DNA of 60,202 bases. It comes from Pseudomonadales bacterium (GTDB lineage: Bacteria > Pseudomonadota > Gammaproteobacteria > Pseudomonadales > Azotimanducaceae). The position numbers and the translations under genes were made by a program. Below the pieces are notes generated by a model. That model was not told the origin of the DNA, did no database searches, and worked only from the letters and a program-made list of their open reading frames with translations. Positions within the stretch are counted from its first letter, which is position 1, and each line of letters starts with the position of its first letter. Shown here one piece after another: positions 24,082 to 32,948 of this stretch. The stretch is taken from the NCBI GenBank assembly GCA_022827245.1, contig JAJDTI010000171.1:1-60202 (forward strand). Direction: 5' to 3'.

Positions 24082-25362
24082 TCAGGAGCCCGGGGACAAC
24101 GACACGCCCTTCGGCGCCCGCTGCTTCATGAAACCGAACATGTAGCCCGCGATGCGCCGGATCTGGATCTCCTCGGCGCCTTCCGTGATGCGGTACCGGC
24201 GATGGTGGCGGTAGATATGCTCGAAGGGCTTGTGGCGCGAGTAGCCGAGCCCGCCGTGCACCTGCATCGCGCGGTCGGCGGCCTCGCAGCACAGCCGGTT
24301 GGAGTAGTAGTTGCACATCGAGACCTTGTCGGAGACGGAGAACGCGCCGTAGGTGTCCATCTCCCAGGCGGTCTTGTGGATGAGCGCCCGCAGCATCTCC
24401 GCCTGGGTCTGCAGTTCGGCGAGGGGGAACTGGATCGCCTGGTTCTGCGACAGCGGCTTGCCGAAGGGCTTGCGCACCGTGGCGTACTCGACGGACTCGT
24501 CGATGCAGTACTGCGCGGCGCCGAGGCTCGACGCGGCCTGGCGGATGCGGTTCTCGTTGAAGAAGTGCTGCACGACCTGCAGCCCGCGCCCCTCTCCCCC
24601 GAAGATGGTGTCGTGCGGCACGCGGACATCCTGGAGCGAGATGCGGCCGTGGTCCGTCGGCATGTTGAAGGTCCAGAGCATCTCCTCGATCCTGAAGCCC
24701 TCGGAGTCGGTGGGCGTGATGAACGCGGTGATGCCGTCCCCGTCGCCGGCCTTCCCCGACGTGCGCGCCATGATGAGGTCGTACTTCGCCTTGTGGATGC
24801 CCGTGTTCCAGGTCTTGGCGCCGTTGATGATCCACTCGTCGCCGTCGCGCTCGGCATGGGTGTCCATATGCGTGGCGTCCGAGCCGTGCTCGGGCTCGGT
24901 GATGCCGAACGCGAAGCCGCGGCGGCCTTCGGCGAGGTCGTCGATCCACTCCGCCTTCTGCTGCTCGGTGCCGTACTCCAGCATCAGCAGCAGTCCCACG
25001 TTGTTGCCGACGATCGAGTGCTCGGTCTGCAGGTCGCAGTGGAGCCCGAGGCCCTTGGCGGCCAGGTATTCGCGAATGATCGCCATGCCGAGGTTCGTGC
25101 CGTCCTTGCCGCCGTAGGCCTTGGGGAAGGGGTAGCGGTAGTGCCCGGCGGCGTCGGCCCGTCGTCGGGCCTCGGCCATGAGTTCTTCCCACGCCTCGTT
25201 CGGCAGGCCCCCGCGCTCCCAGTCCGTGCGCGCGTCCTCCCGGCGGTGGTCGAAGAAGCGGATGTTGTCGTCGGCCTCCTCGAGGGGCTTGATCTCGCGC
25301 TCGATGAAGTCGTCGAGTTCGGCGAGGTAGTCTCGGAGGTCGGCGGGGATGTCGAAGTTCAT
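24082..25362 (-). CDS. Acyl-CoA dehydrogenase family protein
   Basis: A 426-aa FAD enzyme that introduces an alpha-beta double bond into an acyl-CoA. The substrate and FAD loop is FGITEPEHGSDATHMDT (about 153-169), IINGAKTWNTGI follows, and the helical C-terminal domain has RKPFGKPLSQNQAIQF. The catalytic base is the Glu of YRITEGAEEIQIRRIAGYMF (about 391-410), placed as in medium-chain dehydrogenases. The N-terminus (1-80) is longer than in short forms and rich in acidic residues. The chain-length preference is unknown. It is divergent from the amidohydrolase gene by 162 bases. Confidence 0.92.
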   Translation of the reverse strand: MNFDIPADLRDYLAELDDFIEREIKPLEEADDNIRFFDHRREDARTDWERGGLPNEAWEELMAEARRRADAAGHYRYPFPKAYGGKDGTNLGMAIIREYLAAKGLGLHCDLQTEHSIVGNNVGLLLMLEYGTEQQKAEWIDDLAEGRRGFAFGITEPEHGSDATHMDTHAERDGDEWIINGAKTWNTGIHKAKYDLIMARTSGKAGDGDGITAFITPTDSEGFRIEEMLWTFNMPTDHGRISLQDVRVPHDTIFGGEGRGLQVVQHFFNENRIRQAASSLGAAQYCIDESVEYATVRKPFGKPLSQNQAIQFPLAELQTQAEMLRALIHKTAWEMDTYGAFSVSDKVSMCNYYSNRLCCEAADRAMQVHGGLGYSRHKPFEHIYRHHRRYRITEGAEEIQIRRIAGYMFGFMKQRAPKGVSLSPGS

Positions 25363-25524
25363 GGCGGGCGTCCGGGAGGTCGTGGCGCGGGGAGATTACG
25401 GAACGATGGGGCGTGGGTCCATGCCCGGCGTTGCGCCGGACGCGTTCGGCGTCAGAATATTGGAGAGTTCTCGCGGGGCTGACCGTCGTCGATTCTCTCG
25501 TCCGAGGCATCGTTGGAGATTCCG

Positions 25525-26838
25525 ATGCATAGACCGTCCGCCCGCCTTCCGGCGTTGAGCCTTCCGGTGTTGATCGTCGCGTTGCTCGCCGCGCCCGGTG
25601 CCGCGGAGGACGCGGGCCTCGTGCTCCAGTGCGCCCGGGTGATCGACGTTGAGAACCGGGAGGTGCACGATGGGGCCGCCGTGCTGGTCCGGGGCGACCG
25701 GATCGAAGCCGTGGGCGCGGACCTCGCCGTGCCGGAGGGCGCGAGCACCGTGGACCTCGGCGAGCGCAGTTGCGCCCCGGGTTTCATGGACACGCACGTG
25801 CACCTGGCCCACGACGGCGGCGTGATCGCGAATGCCGTGACGTACAGCCGTTCCGCCTCCTGGCGCGCCCTGCGCTCGCTCGCGAACGCGCGGGTGATGC
25901 TGAAGCGGGGATTCACCACGATCCGCACCTTGGGCTTCGACCGCTACTTCGAGACCGTCGACCTGCGCGACGCCATCGCGCGGGGGGAACACCAGGGCCC
26001 GCGCATCTTCGTCGCGCCCCACGGCGTACAGGGCGAGGGCTCGGCAACGTTCCTCGGCAAGCGGGCGGTGTTCCCGGAGGGTCCGGCAGACGATCCCCGT
26101 TTCGTGCGCATGGGCACCGGACCGACCGAGATGCGCCGGATCGTGGCCCAGGAGATCTCCTACGGCGCCGACTGGATCAAGCTGCTCGACGCCTTCGGTA
26201 CCAGCATGACCGCCGAGGACATGAACGCCGTCGTGGCGGAAGCGCGGCGGCACGGGAAGAAGGTCAGCCAGCACGTGACGCTCGACCCGGCGCACAGGGC
26301 GGCGAAGCTCGCGGTCGCGGCGGGCGTCGATTCCATCGAGCACGCCTTCATCACCGACCCGGAGGTCCTCCGGGAGATGGCGCGGAAGGACATCCACTAC
26401 GTCCCGACCATCTGGATCATCGACTACATCGCGCGCCAGCCCGCGGGAACCGTGCTGAGCGAAGGCTTCGTGCTCGACGAGGCGATGCTGGCGTCCATGG
26501 CGCCGATGCTGGCCCTGCTGAAGGAGAACACCCGGCTCGCCCATGAGTTGGGCGTTCCGATCGCGATGGGCAGCGACACCGTGTTCGGGCCGGACCGCAT
26601 CGCCGATGCCGTGGAGGAGTTCCGCCTGCTTGCCGAGGCCACCGGCGACAACTGGATGGCCCTGCGCGCCGGCACCATCGTCGCGGCCGAGATGCTCGAA
26701 CGCGACGGGGACCTCGGGAGCATCGCCCCGGGCAAGCTCGCCGACATCGTGGCCATGCCTGGCAACCCGGTCGAGGAGATCAGCGCGACCGAGCGGGTTG
26801 ACTTCGTCATGAAAGGCGGTGCGATCATTCGTCGCTAG
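25525..26838 (+). CDS. Exported amidohydrolase, imidazolonepropionase/Xaa-Pro-dipeptidase-like
   Basis: A 437-aa metal hydrolase of the binuclear amidohydrolase superfamily; characterised relatives cleave dipeptides or N-acylated amino acids. The ligands are visible as MDTHVHL, the carboxylatable Lys in WIKLLDAFG, His in VSQHVTLD and SIEHAFI, and Asp in MGSDTVF. A signal peptide (ALSLPVLIVALLAAPGAAED) sends it to the periplasm. The ATG at 25525 is chosen because GGAG lies 6 bases before it; a TTG at 25513 is less likely. It is followed 23 bases later by the M19 dipeptidase gene, forming a two-gene unit. Confidence 0.88.
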   Translation: MHRPSARLPALSLPVLIVALLAAPGAAEDAGLVLQCARVIDVENREVHDGAAVLVRGDRIEAVGADLAVPEGASTVDLGERSCAPGFMDTHVHLAHDGGVIANAVTYSRSASWRALRSLANARVMLKRGFTTIRTLGFDRYFETVDLRDAIARGEHQGPRIFVAPHGVQGEGSATFLGKRAVFPEGPADDPRFVRMGTGPTEMRRIVAQEISYGADWIKLLDAFGTSMTAEDMNAVVAEARRHGKKVSQHVTLDPAHRAAKLAVAAGVDSIEHAFITDPEVLREMARKDIHYVPTIWIIDYIARQPAGTVLSEGFVLDEAMLASMAPMLALLKENTRLAHELGVPIAMGSDTVFGPDRIADAVEEFRLLAEATGDNWMALRAGTIVAAEMLERDGDLGSIAPGKLADIVAMPGNPVEEISATERVDFVMKGGAIIRR

Positions 26839-26861
26839 CGAGGACAAGAGGAGCGCGAGGC

Positions 26862-28031
26862 ATGGAACAGTCAACCGAGCCGGGACGTTGGGACTTCGGT
26901 CTGAACGAGGAGCAGGAAGCCCGCGCGGCGCGCCTCCACGAGGAGTGCCTGGTCGCGGACCTCATGAACCAGCACCCCGGCGGCGCGAATATCTTCAGGA
27001 CCTACGATCCACGGCAGCTCAAGCAGGCGCTCGGCGACATCGACGAGGGGCTCTCGGGCGTCGGCCAGGCGATCGCGGCGCCCTATCGCCTGGCGGCGAC
27101 CGGGCAGTCGGACGAGATCCACCGCTGGTGGCGGCAGAGCGGGGTGGACCTCGGCGTCTTCGGCGTGCGCATGGGCCCGCCCCACGTGGTCGAGGCGATG
27201 GGCGGGTATCGGGAGATGGTCGAACTGCTGTGGAGCCTCGGCTGGCTCCGAAAGTGCACGACCGCGGCGGAGATTCGCGCCGCCAAGGCGGAGGGCACGG
27301 TCGCCATGTACGGCTACTGCCAGCCGGTGTACGGCCTCTCCCAGGACATCGACGACGTGAACCGGGCGTACGACGACGGCCTGCGCGTGCTCATGCTCAC
27401 CTACAACCGGCAGGACTATGTCGGCGCGGGTTGCACCGAGCCCACCGACGCCGGCCTGTCCCGCTACGGGCACCAGGTGATCGAGCGGTGCAACGAACTC
27501 GGGATCGTCGTGGACACGTCCCACTGCGGGATGCAGACGACCCTGGACGCCTGCCGCCTCTCGGCTACGCCGGTGCTGGCCAACCATAGCTGCGCCCAGG
27601 GGGTCTACGGCCACGCCCGGGGCAAGAGCGACGGGGAACTCGACGCGATCGCGCAGACCGGCGGCCTGGTCGGCCTGGTGGCCGTGCCGTTCTTCCTCTC
27701 TGCGGACCCGGAGGCGACGGTGGACGTGGTGCTCGACCACATCGACTACATCAACGAACGGATCGGCTGGCGGCACATCGGCATCGGCACCGACTGGCCC
27801 ATGCAGGCGCCGGAGGACATCATCGAGGCAACGCTCGGGACCATCGTCGACGAGATCGGCTTCCGCCCGGAGGACAACATCTCGACCACCCACACGCTGC
27901 GCGGCTTCGAGGACTACCGGGACATGCCCAACATCACCCGGGGCCTGGTCGCCCGGGGCTACGACGACGAGCAGATCGCCGGCATCCTCGGCGAGAATTT
28001 CATGCGGGTGTTCGAGGAGGTGTGCGGGTAG
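26862..28031 (+). CDS. Membrane dipeptidase (peptidase family M19)
   Basis: A 389-aa zinc dipeptidase of the renal-dipeptidase family, whose members hydrolyse L-L, L-D and dehydro-dipeptides. Metal-site segments are ECLVADLMNQH at the N-terminus (the usual D-x-H is here D-L-M-N-Q-H), VVDTSHCGMQTTLDA, ATPVLANHSCA and HIGIGTDW. No signal peptide is present. It follows the amidohydrolase with 23 bases between, so the two probably act on the same peptide pool. The first metal ligands depart from the standard DGHND-type pattern. The stop TAG lies in GTAGGGGAGGC. Confidence 0.85.
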   Translation: MEQSTEPGRWDFGLNEEQEARAARLHEECLVADLMNQHPGGANIFRTYDPRQLKQALGDIDEGLSGVGQAIAAPYRLAATGQSDEIHRWWRQSGVDLGVFGVRMGPPHVVEAMGGYREMVELLWSLGWLRKCTTAAEIRAAKAEGTVAMYGYCQPVYGLSQDIDDVNRAYDDGLRVLMLTYNRQDYVGAGCTEPTDAGLSRYGHQVIERCNELGIVVDTSHCGMQTTLDACRLSATPVLANHSCAQGVYGHARGKSDGELDAIAQTGGLVGLVAVPFFLSADPEATVDVVLDHIDYINERIGWRHIGIGTDWPMQAPEDIIEATLGTIVDEIGFRPEDNISTTHTLRGFEDYRDMPNITRGLVARGYDDEQIAGILGENFMRVFEEVCG

Positions 28032-28167
28032 GGGAGGCCGGCGTGCGGGTAACGTTGCTGGGCGATCCACCGCTCCCTGCGATAACGTGCGGACTCGCGG
28101 ACATACCGCGCGGTGCCTTCTATGCGGTCGTTGTCGCTGCGCGGCGCTTCGTCCGGGTTCATCTGCA

Positions 28168-28491
28168 TCATGCCTGCAAGGCCCCGGCGCGCCCCTCGGC
28201 CGATCCCCTCGACCGGCGCGCCAGCGCCAGCTCGTAGCTCGCCTGCATCCGCATCCAGTGATCGGCGGTGCCCCAGCCGAGATCCTCCAGCGCCAGCGCC
28301 ATGTTCGCCGACACGCCTGCCTTGCCGTTCAGCACCCTCGACAGCGTGCCACGCTCGCACCCGAGCCGGGCCGCCGTGTCGGTCACGTTCCAACCCTCCT
28401 CGTCCATGCTCTCGCGGATCAGTTCGCCCAGGTGCGGCGGATTCAGCATCGGGCCGACGCGGTCGCCTGCAATGTCGTTCATCGTCAGCAT
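28168..28491 (-). CDS. HigA-family antitoxin, orphan (XRE domain)
   Basis: A 107-aa protein of the HigA/VapI class. The pattern HLGELIRESMDEEGWNVTD-AARLGCERGTLSRVLNGKAGVSANMALALED and DHWMRMQASYEL is diagnostic of antitoxins that sit downstream of HigB. The start could be the ATG at 28491 or the ATG at 28482. The toxin that should precede it survives only as a short broken piece at 28500-28556. It may still act as a repressor. A four-base overlap at its stop leads into a 70-codon frame that I could not support as a gene. Confidence 0.82.
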   Translation of the reverse strand: MLTMNDIAGDRVGPMLNPPHLGELIRESMDEEGWNVTDTAARLGCERGTLSRVLNGKAGVSANMALALEDLGWGTADHWMRMQASYELALARRSRGSAEGRAGALQA

Positions 28492-28499
28492 TCTCTTGG

Positions 28500-28556
28500 T
28501 CAGTGATAGTCGATCAGGTCCACATCCACCACCGCCCGCAGAAACCTATCGAGCCG
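28500..28556 (-). pseudogene. 3' remnant of a higB toxin gene, frameshifted
   Basis: Just upstream of the orphan higA the minus strand ends ...VVDVDLIDYH-stop, the standard C-terminal pattern of HigB toxins (DVEIVDYH type). In the neighbouring frame immediately before it one reads IGFCGRWW, like the preceding RICFRW strand. The two halves therefore look like one HigB tail split by a frameshift, with the rest of the gene missing. Confidence 0.5.
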
Positions 28557-28622
28557 TAGTACCACCATAAGTGGCGGGCACGCCCAGCGCCCGGACAAGA
28601 CACATTCCGCCCACCGCCAAGG

Positions 28623-29915
28623 TCACGATACCCGGTCGCCCTGCGCCGTCCGCGCCGCGATCATGAAGTGCACCCAGGACCACCCGAACAGCACCAGCGA
28701 GAACACCAGCGCCCAACGCAGCCCGTCGCTGCCGAGCGAGGGCGTCAGGATGTCCGAGGTGATGCCGATGGCCGTGGGCCCGAGTCCCTGGCCGAGGATG
28801 GCGGAACAGAACATCACGATGGCCACGGCGGTGGCGCGCTGGTGCGGTTCGGCGACCGACTGCACGCTCGCCATCCCGGGGGCGACGCTCGTTCCGGCGA
28901 TCACGGAAGCCACGAACACCAGCGCAAAGGCGGTGAGCACGTCGCCGGCCAGGAAGGCGATGGCGTAGGTGGGAATGCAGGAGAGGAACGCCCAGGCGGG
29001 CCACCACACCTCCCAGCGCCGGTCCCGGGCGATGTAGCGGGGCGCGAGCACCGCACCGATGAAGGTGCCGATCACGCCGCCCAGTCCACTGGCGATGCCG
29101 ACGCCCCAGCCCACTTCGGTAAGCGTCATCTCGTGCACCCGGATGAAGAAGGCCGGCGTCCACTGGGCGATGCCGTAGACGCCGAACAGTCCCAGGGAAT
29201 ACGCGATGACGATCTGGCGGAAGGTCCTGCGGCGCACCAGGCTGGCAATGGCCACGCCGAACGACTGCGCCTCGGGTTCCGGCGCGTCGGAGAAGTTCCC
29301 CCGGGGCGGGTCCTTGACCGTGAGCTTCGCGACGACCGCGAGCACGACGCCGGGGATGCCGACAATGAAGAAAGTGGCCCGCCAACCGTACGCGTCCGCG
29401 AGCCAGCCCGCCAGGATCAGTCCCACCATGATGCCGACGGCGCCGCCCGTCTGGAATATGCCGAGCGCGAGCGCCCGCTTCTCCACCGGCACGTAGTCCG
29501 TGAGCAGGCTGTGGCTCGACGGAACGCAGCCGGCTTCGCCGACGCCCACGCCGACGCGCGCCAGCAGCATGTGCACGAAGTTCTGCGCCAGTCCGCAGGC
29601 GGCGGTCATCGCGCTCCACAGGGCCATGCAGACCGAGAGGATCGTGACCCGCGAGCGGGTGTCGGCGAGCCGGGCGATGGGAATGCCGAACGTGGCGTAG
29701 AAGAGCGCGAACGCGAAGCCGGTCAGGAGCCCCAGTTGGGTGTCGCTGAAACCGAGGTCGGCCTTGATGGGCTCCACCAGCATCGACAGCACCATGCGGT
29801 CGAGGTAGTTGAAGAAGGCCACCACGGCCAGCATGAACAGGACGTAGTTCAGGTATCCGTCGGATACCGCCATCTTGGGTTTGGCGGCGGACGGTTGCGC
29901 GGTTGCTTCGGCCAT
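28623..29915 (-). CDS. MFS transporter, Spinster-like (2)
   Basis: A 430-aa 12-helix carrier. Helix 1 reads LFMLAVVAFFNYLDRMVLSM and the next loop IARLADTRSRV. RVGVGVGEAGCVPSSHSLL matches the same signature as the first MFS protein in this window. The start is the ATG at 29915; a longer frame upstream has no transporter homology. It is divergent from a secreted esterase gene 83 bases away. The family exports or imports small organic anions or amphiphiles; the substrate here is unknown. Confidence 0.9.
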   Translation of the reverse strand: MAEATAQPSAAKPKMAVSDGYLNYVLFMLAVVAFFNYLDRMVLSMLVEPIKADLGFSDTQLGLLTGFAFALFYATFGIPIARLADTRSRVTILSVCMALWSAMTAACGLAQNFVHMLLARVGVGVGEAGCVPSSHSLLTDYVPVEKRALALGIFQTGGAVGIMVGLILAGWLADAYGWRATFFIVGIPGVVLAVVAKLTVKDPPRGNFSDAPEPEAQSFGVAIASLVRRRTFRQIVIAYSLGLFGVYGIAQWTPAFFIRVHEMTLTEVGWGVGIASGLGGVIGTFIGAVLAPRYIARDRRWEVWWPAWAFLSCIPTYAIAFLAGDVLTAFALVFVASVIAGTSVAPGMASVQSVAEPHQRATAVAIVMFCSAILGQGLGPTAIGITSDILTPSLGSDGLRWALVFSLVLFGWSWVHFMIAARTAQGDRVS

Positions 29916-29998
29916 GGACGCTTGGACGCAGCGGCGCCGGTCCGCCCGCAGTCTGCCGATGCATAATGCTCGGCCCCTCACGTTCGCAGGTTGCCACC

Positions 29999-30991
29999 AT
30001 GACCAGGTTGCCCCATGCCGCCGCCGTGCTTTCCGCCGTCCTCTGGCACGGGCCGCTCCTGGCGCAGGACGCCCCGCTCATGACCGAGGGCGCGCGCTAC
30101 ACGATGTCCTACGAACCTCCGATCAGCCTGCGGGCGCCGGGGTTCGACTGGGACCACCAACTGACCGTGGCCCTGCCGGCGACCTACGGCGTGCTGCCCG
30201 AGAAGTCCTACCCGGTGCTGTGGCTGACGGACGGGCCGGGCATGATGCCGCTGGCCGTGGGGCTTGTGAACCTGCTCGTCATGGGCAACCTCGTGCCGGA
30301 AATGATCGTCGTGGGCGTCGGCGCGCCGAGCGAACTCGGCCTGATGGCGTTCAGCCAGCGGCGCGCGGTGGATTTCGCCCCGCCCGGCGACACGTACTTC
30401 TACGGAGGATTCGCCGGGGAACGGCTGGCGGCCGGAGCCCGTGCCGCGGGCTTCAGGGCGCCGCCCCAGCAGGCCGACCTGTTTCTGGACTTCCTGATCG
30501 GCCAGGCACGACCGGCGCTCGCGGAAACGTACCGATTTTCCGGCGACCATGGCCTGTTCGGGCACTCCGGCGGCGGCATGTTCACCGGCTACGCGCTCTT
30601 TGCCCGCCCTGGGGGCTTCGCCAAGTACATTATCGGCAGCCCGTCCATCAACGCCACGGACCGCGCGGTCTTCCGGATGGAGGAGGCCTACGCGGAAGAA
30701 CACGACGACCACGACGCCGAAGTCTTCCTCGGCGCGGGAGAGGCCGAGATCGCCGATCCCAACATGGCGGCCTGGGGCATCGTGAGCGCGCCGGTGCTGC
30801 TGGCGGAACTCCTGAAGCTCCGGAACTACCCCTCACTGGAGGTCACCACGAGGATCTTCCCCGGCAAGGATCACGTCACCGTGGTCGCTGACATTCTCGG
30901 CGAGGGCATCCTTGCGCTCTGGGGAGACGAGGTGGAGGCGCCCGGATCGGCGTTGGACGACGTGGATTGGGAGGACATCTCGCAGGAGTAA
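29999..30991 (+). CDS. Secreted alpha/beta hydrolase, putative esterase family
   Basis: A 330-aa hydrolase of the enterochelin-esterase/esterase-D-like group. The signal peptide is HAAAVLSAVLWHGPLLAQD. The core begins VALPATYGVLPEKSYPVLWLTDG (about 57-79). The nucleophile Ser is in LFGHSGGGMF, and the His is probably in FPGKDHVTV. Its ester substrate is unknown; related enzymes open siderophore or acyl esters. It is the first gene of a rightward run that includes the DUF885, S9 and amidohydrolase genes. The 31-base-wide spacings later in that run contrast with the 129 bases after this gene. Confidence 0.8.
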   Translation: MTRLPHAAAVLSAVLWHGPLLAQDAPLMTEGARYTMSYEPPISLRAPGFDWDHQLTVALPATYGVLPEKSYPVLWLTDGPGMMPLAVGLVNLLVMGNLVPEMIVVGVGAPSELGLMAFSQRRAVDFAPPGDTYFYGGFAGERLAAGARAAGFRAPPQQADLFLDFLIGQARPALAETYRFSGDHGLFGHSGGGMFTGYALFARPGGFAKYIIGSPSINATDRAVFRMEEAYAEEHDDHDAEVFLGAGEAEIADPNMAAWGIVSAPVLLAELLKLRNYPSLEVTTRIFPGKDHVTVVADILGEGILALWGDEVEAPGSALDDVDWEDISQE

Positions 30992-31120
30992 CGGCGGCGG
31001 CGTCACGTCTGCCGGTTGGGGTTTGCGGCCGGTACTGCGTCCACCCGTCCTGTGCGCTCCCTGCTGGCTTCCCCTGGTGCGGGCGGACGAACGCTTCTCG
31101 TGGATGTCGGGTGGAGAACG

Positions 31121-32923
31121 ATGACTGAACTGTTGCGATGCCATGTGCGGTGGGCCGGGGCGATGTTGGGCGCGCTGGTCCTGTGGGGCTGTGCGGAGTC
31201 GGCCGAGGCGCCGGATGCCGACGCGGTGGCGGAGTCCGCGGCGGGGTCGGCCGCCGTGGTCGCGCTTGCGGACCGGATCATGGCGGACCTGACCGATGCC
31301 TCGGCCTCGCTACAACTGCTCGAAGGGCGGCGCGTCGTGGCGATGGACGACAACAGCTTCGCCTACGTGGAGCGGGAGGCGGCGAAGGCCGCGGCCGCGC
31401 TCGACGAACTGCGCGCGATCGACGAGTCGCAACTGGGCGACGACGACCGGATCACCTACGCGATTCTCGAGGGCGTGCTGCAGGCCGCCACCGAGACCCC
31501 GACCCACTTCTGGCACAAGTTCAACATAACGCCCTACGCGGCGGGCTTCGTTTTCAGTTCCATGGTCCCGCGCGCGTTGGGCGGCTACAGCTTCGAGACG
31601 CAAGAGGACGTTGCGGCCTATCTCGGCCTGCTGGCGGATCTCGCGCGCTATGTCAGGGACGACCTGACCCGGCTGCAGGGCCAGGAGGAGCGGGGCATCC
31701 TGCTGCCCCGGCCCGCGATCCCGGGGGCCAGAACCGTGTTCGAGGCGTTGCGCGCCGGCATCGGGACCCTGGCGGCGGTCGCGCCCGAGCGTGTTGCGGC
31801 GCTTTCCGAGGAGGAGCGCGCAGCCCTGCACGCGGGCATCGAGACGACCCTCGCCGAACAGGTGCACCCGGCCGTCGACGCGCTGCTCGACTACCTCGGC
31901 GACGACTACATGGCGCGGGCGCCGGAAGCGGTCGGCCTCGGCCAGTACCCCGGGGGCGAAGCGGCCTACCGGTTCGCCATCCTCCAGCAGACCACCATGG
32001 ACCTCGATCCCGCGGACATCCACGAGCGTGGCCTCGCATACATGGCGGACCTCCAGCAACAGATGCAGGCCATCCGCGACGAGTTGGGGTTCGAGGGGAC
32101 GGCGGAGGAGTTCCACGCGCAGATGCGTGCCGACCCCCGCTTCTTCGCGCAGACCCCGGAGGAGGTGGCGGACCGCTACATGGCCTACATCCGCGAAGTG
32201 GAACCCCACATCCCGGACTACTTCTCGGTGTTGCCCGAGGCGCCCTACGGCGTCCGGCGCCTGGACCCGGCGGCGGAACCGGGCATGACCTTCGGCTACT
32301 ACCAGACGCCGACGCCCGCGAATCCGCGCGGCGAGTACCGTTTCAACGGTTCGAAGCTCGAGAGCCGTCCGATGGTCTGGACCGGGCCCCTCATCTTCCA
32401 TGAACTGATACCGGGGCACCACTTCCATATCGCCCTGCAACTGGAGACCGAGGCGAGTTCCAGGCTCCGGCAACTCACGAGCATGTTCTACGCGGCGTTC
32501 ACCGAGGGGTGGGCCAACTACGCCGCGAGCCTGGCACTGGAGATGGGGGTGCTCGACGAGCCCTACGAGCGCTACGGCTGGCTGCTCTTCGACGCCTTCA
32601 TCGCGAACCGGCTCGTGGTGGACACGGGCATGAACCATTTCGGCTGGTCGCGCGAGCGGGCCATGGAGTACATGCTGGCCAACACCTTCTCGAGCGAGGA
32701 GGAGACGGCTACGGAAACCCTGCGCTACTCCACGGACATGCCCGCCCAGGCACTTGCCTACAAGCTGGGTCTCGAGAAGATCCGGGAGATCCGCGCCGCG
32801 CAGGAGGCGAAGCTTGGCGAAGCGTTCGACATCCGCACTTTCCACGCCGCGGTGCTCGGCAGCGGCGCCATGCCCCTGCCGGTGCTGGAGGAGCACGTCG
32901 ACCGCGTCATGAGCCAGGATTGA
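31121..32923 (+). CDS. DUF885 family lipoprotein, putative zinc peptidase
   Basis: A 600-aa lipoprotein: MLGALVLWGC gives a lipobox with Cys at about residue 24, so it is membrane-anchored. The DUF885 core carries FHELIPGHHFHIALQ, an HExxPGHH-type motif that resembles the zinc site of metallopeptidases, and FTEGWANYAASLALEMG supplies the downstream Glu. The ATG at 31121 is the one that precedes the lipoprotein signal. It lies 25 bases before an S9 peptidase gene, and co-expression with that peptidase supports a peptide-degrading role. Direct biochemical knowledge of this family is thin. Confidence 0.85.
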   Translation: MTELLRCHVRWAGAMLGALVLWGCAESAEAPDADAVAESAAGSAAVVALADRIMADLTDASASLQLLEGRRVVAMDDNSFAYVEREAAKAAAALDELRAIDESQLGDDDRITYAILEGVLQAATETPTHFWHKFNITPYAAGFVFSSMVPRALGGYSFETQEDVAAYLGLLADLARYVRDDLTRLQGQEERGILLPRPAIPGARTVFEALRAGIGTLAAVAPERVAALSEEERAALHAGIETTLAEQVHPAVDALLDYLGDDYMARAPEAVGLGQYPGGEAAYRFAILQQTTMDLDPADIHERGLAYMADLQQQMQAIRDELGFEGTAEEFHAQMRADPRFFAQTPEEVADRYMAYIREVEPHIPDYFSVLPEAPYGVRRLDPAAEPGMTFGYYQTPTPANPRGEYRFNGSKLESRPMVWTGPLIFHELIPGHHFHIALQLETEASSRLRQLTSMFYAAFTEGWANYAASLALEMGVLDEPYERYGWLLFDAFIANRLVVDTGMNHFGWSRERAMEYMLANTFSSEEETATETLRYSTDMPAQALAYKLGLEKIREIRAAQEAKLGEAFDIRTFHAAVLGSGAMPLPVLEEHVDRVMSQD

Positions 32924-32948
32924 AGCCCCGCGCCAGGAGAGCAACCCG

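Noticed and set aside
27959..28171. A 70-codon frame whose ATG overlaps the orphan higA stop (ATGA) and which has GC-rich third positions.
   Set aside because: Its last third is antisense to the M19 gene and no homology is recognisable; it may be a remnant, but I cannot support it as a gene.
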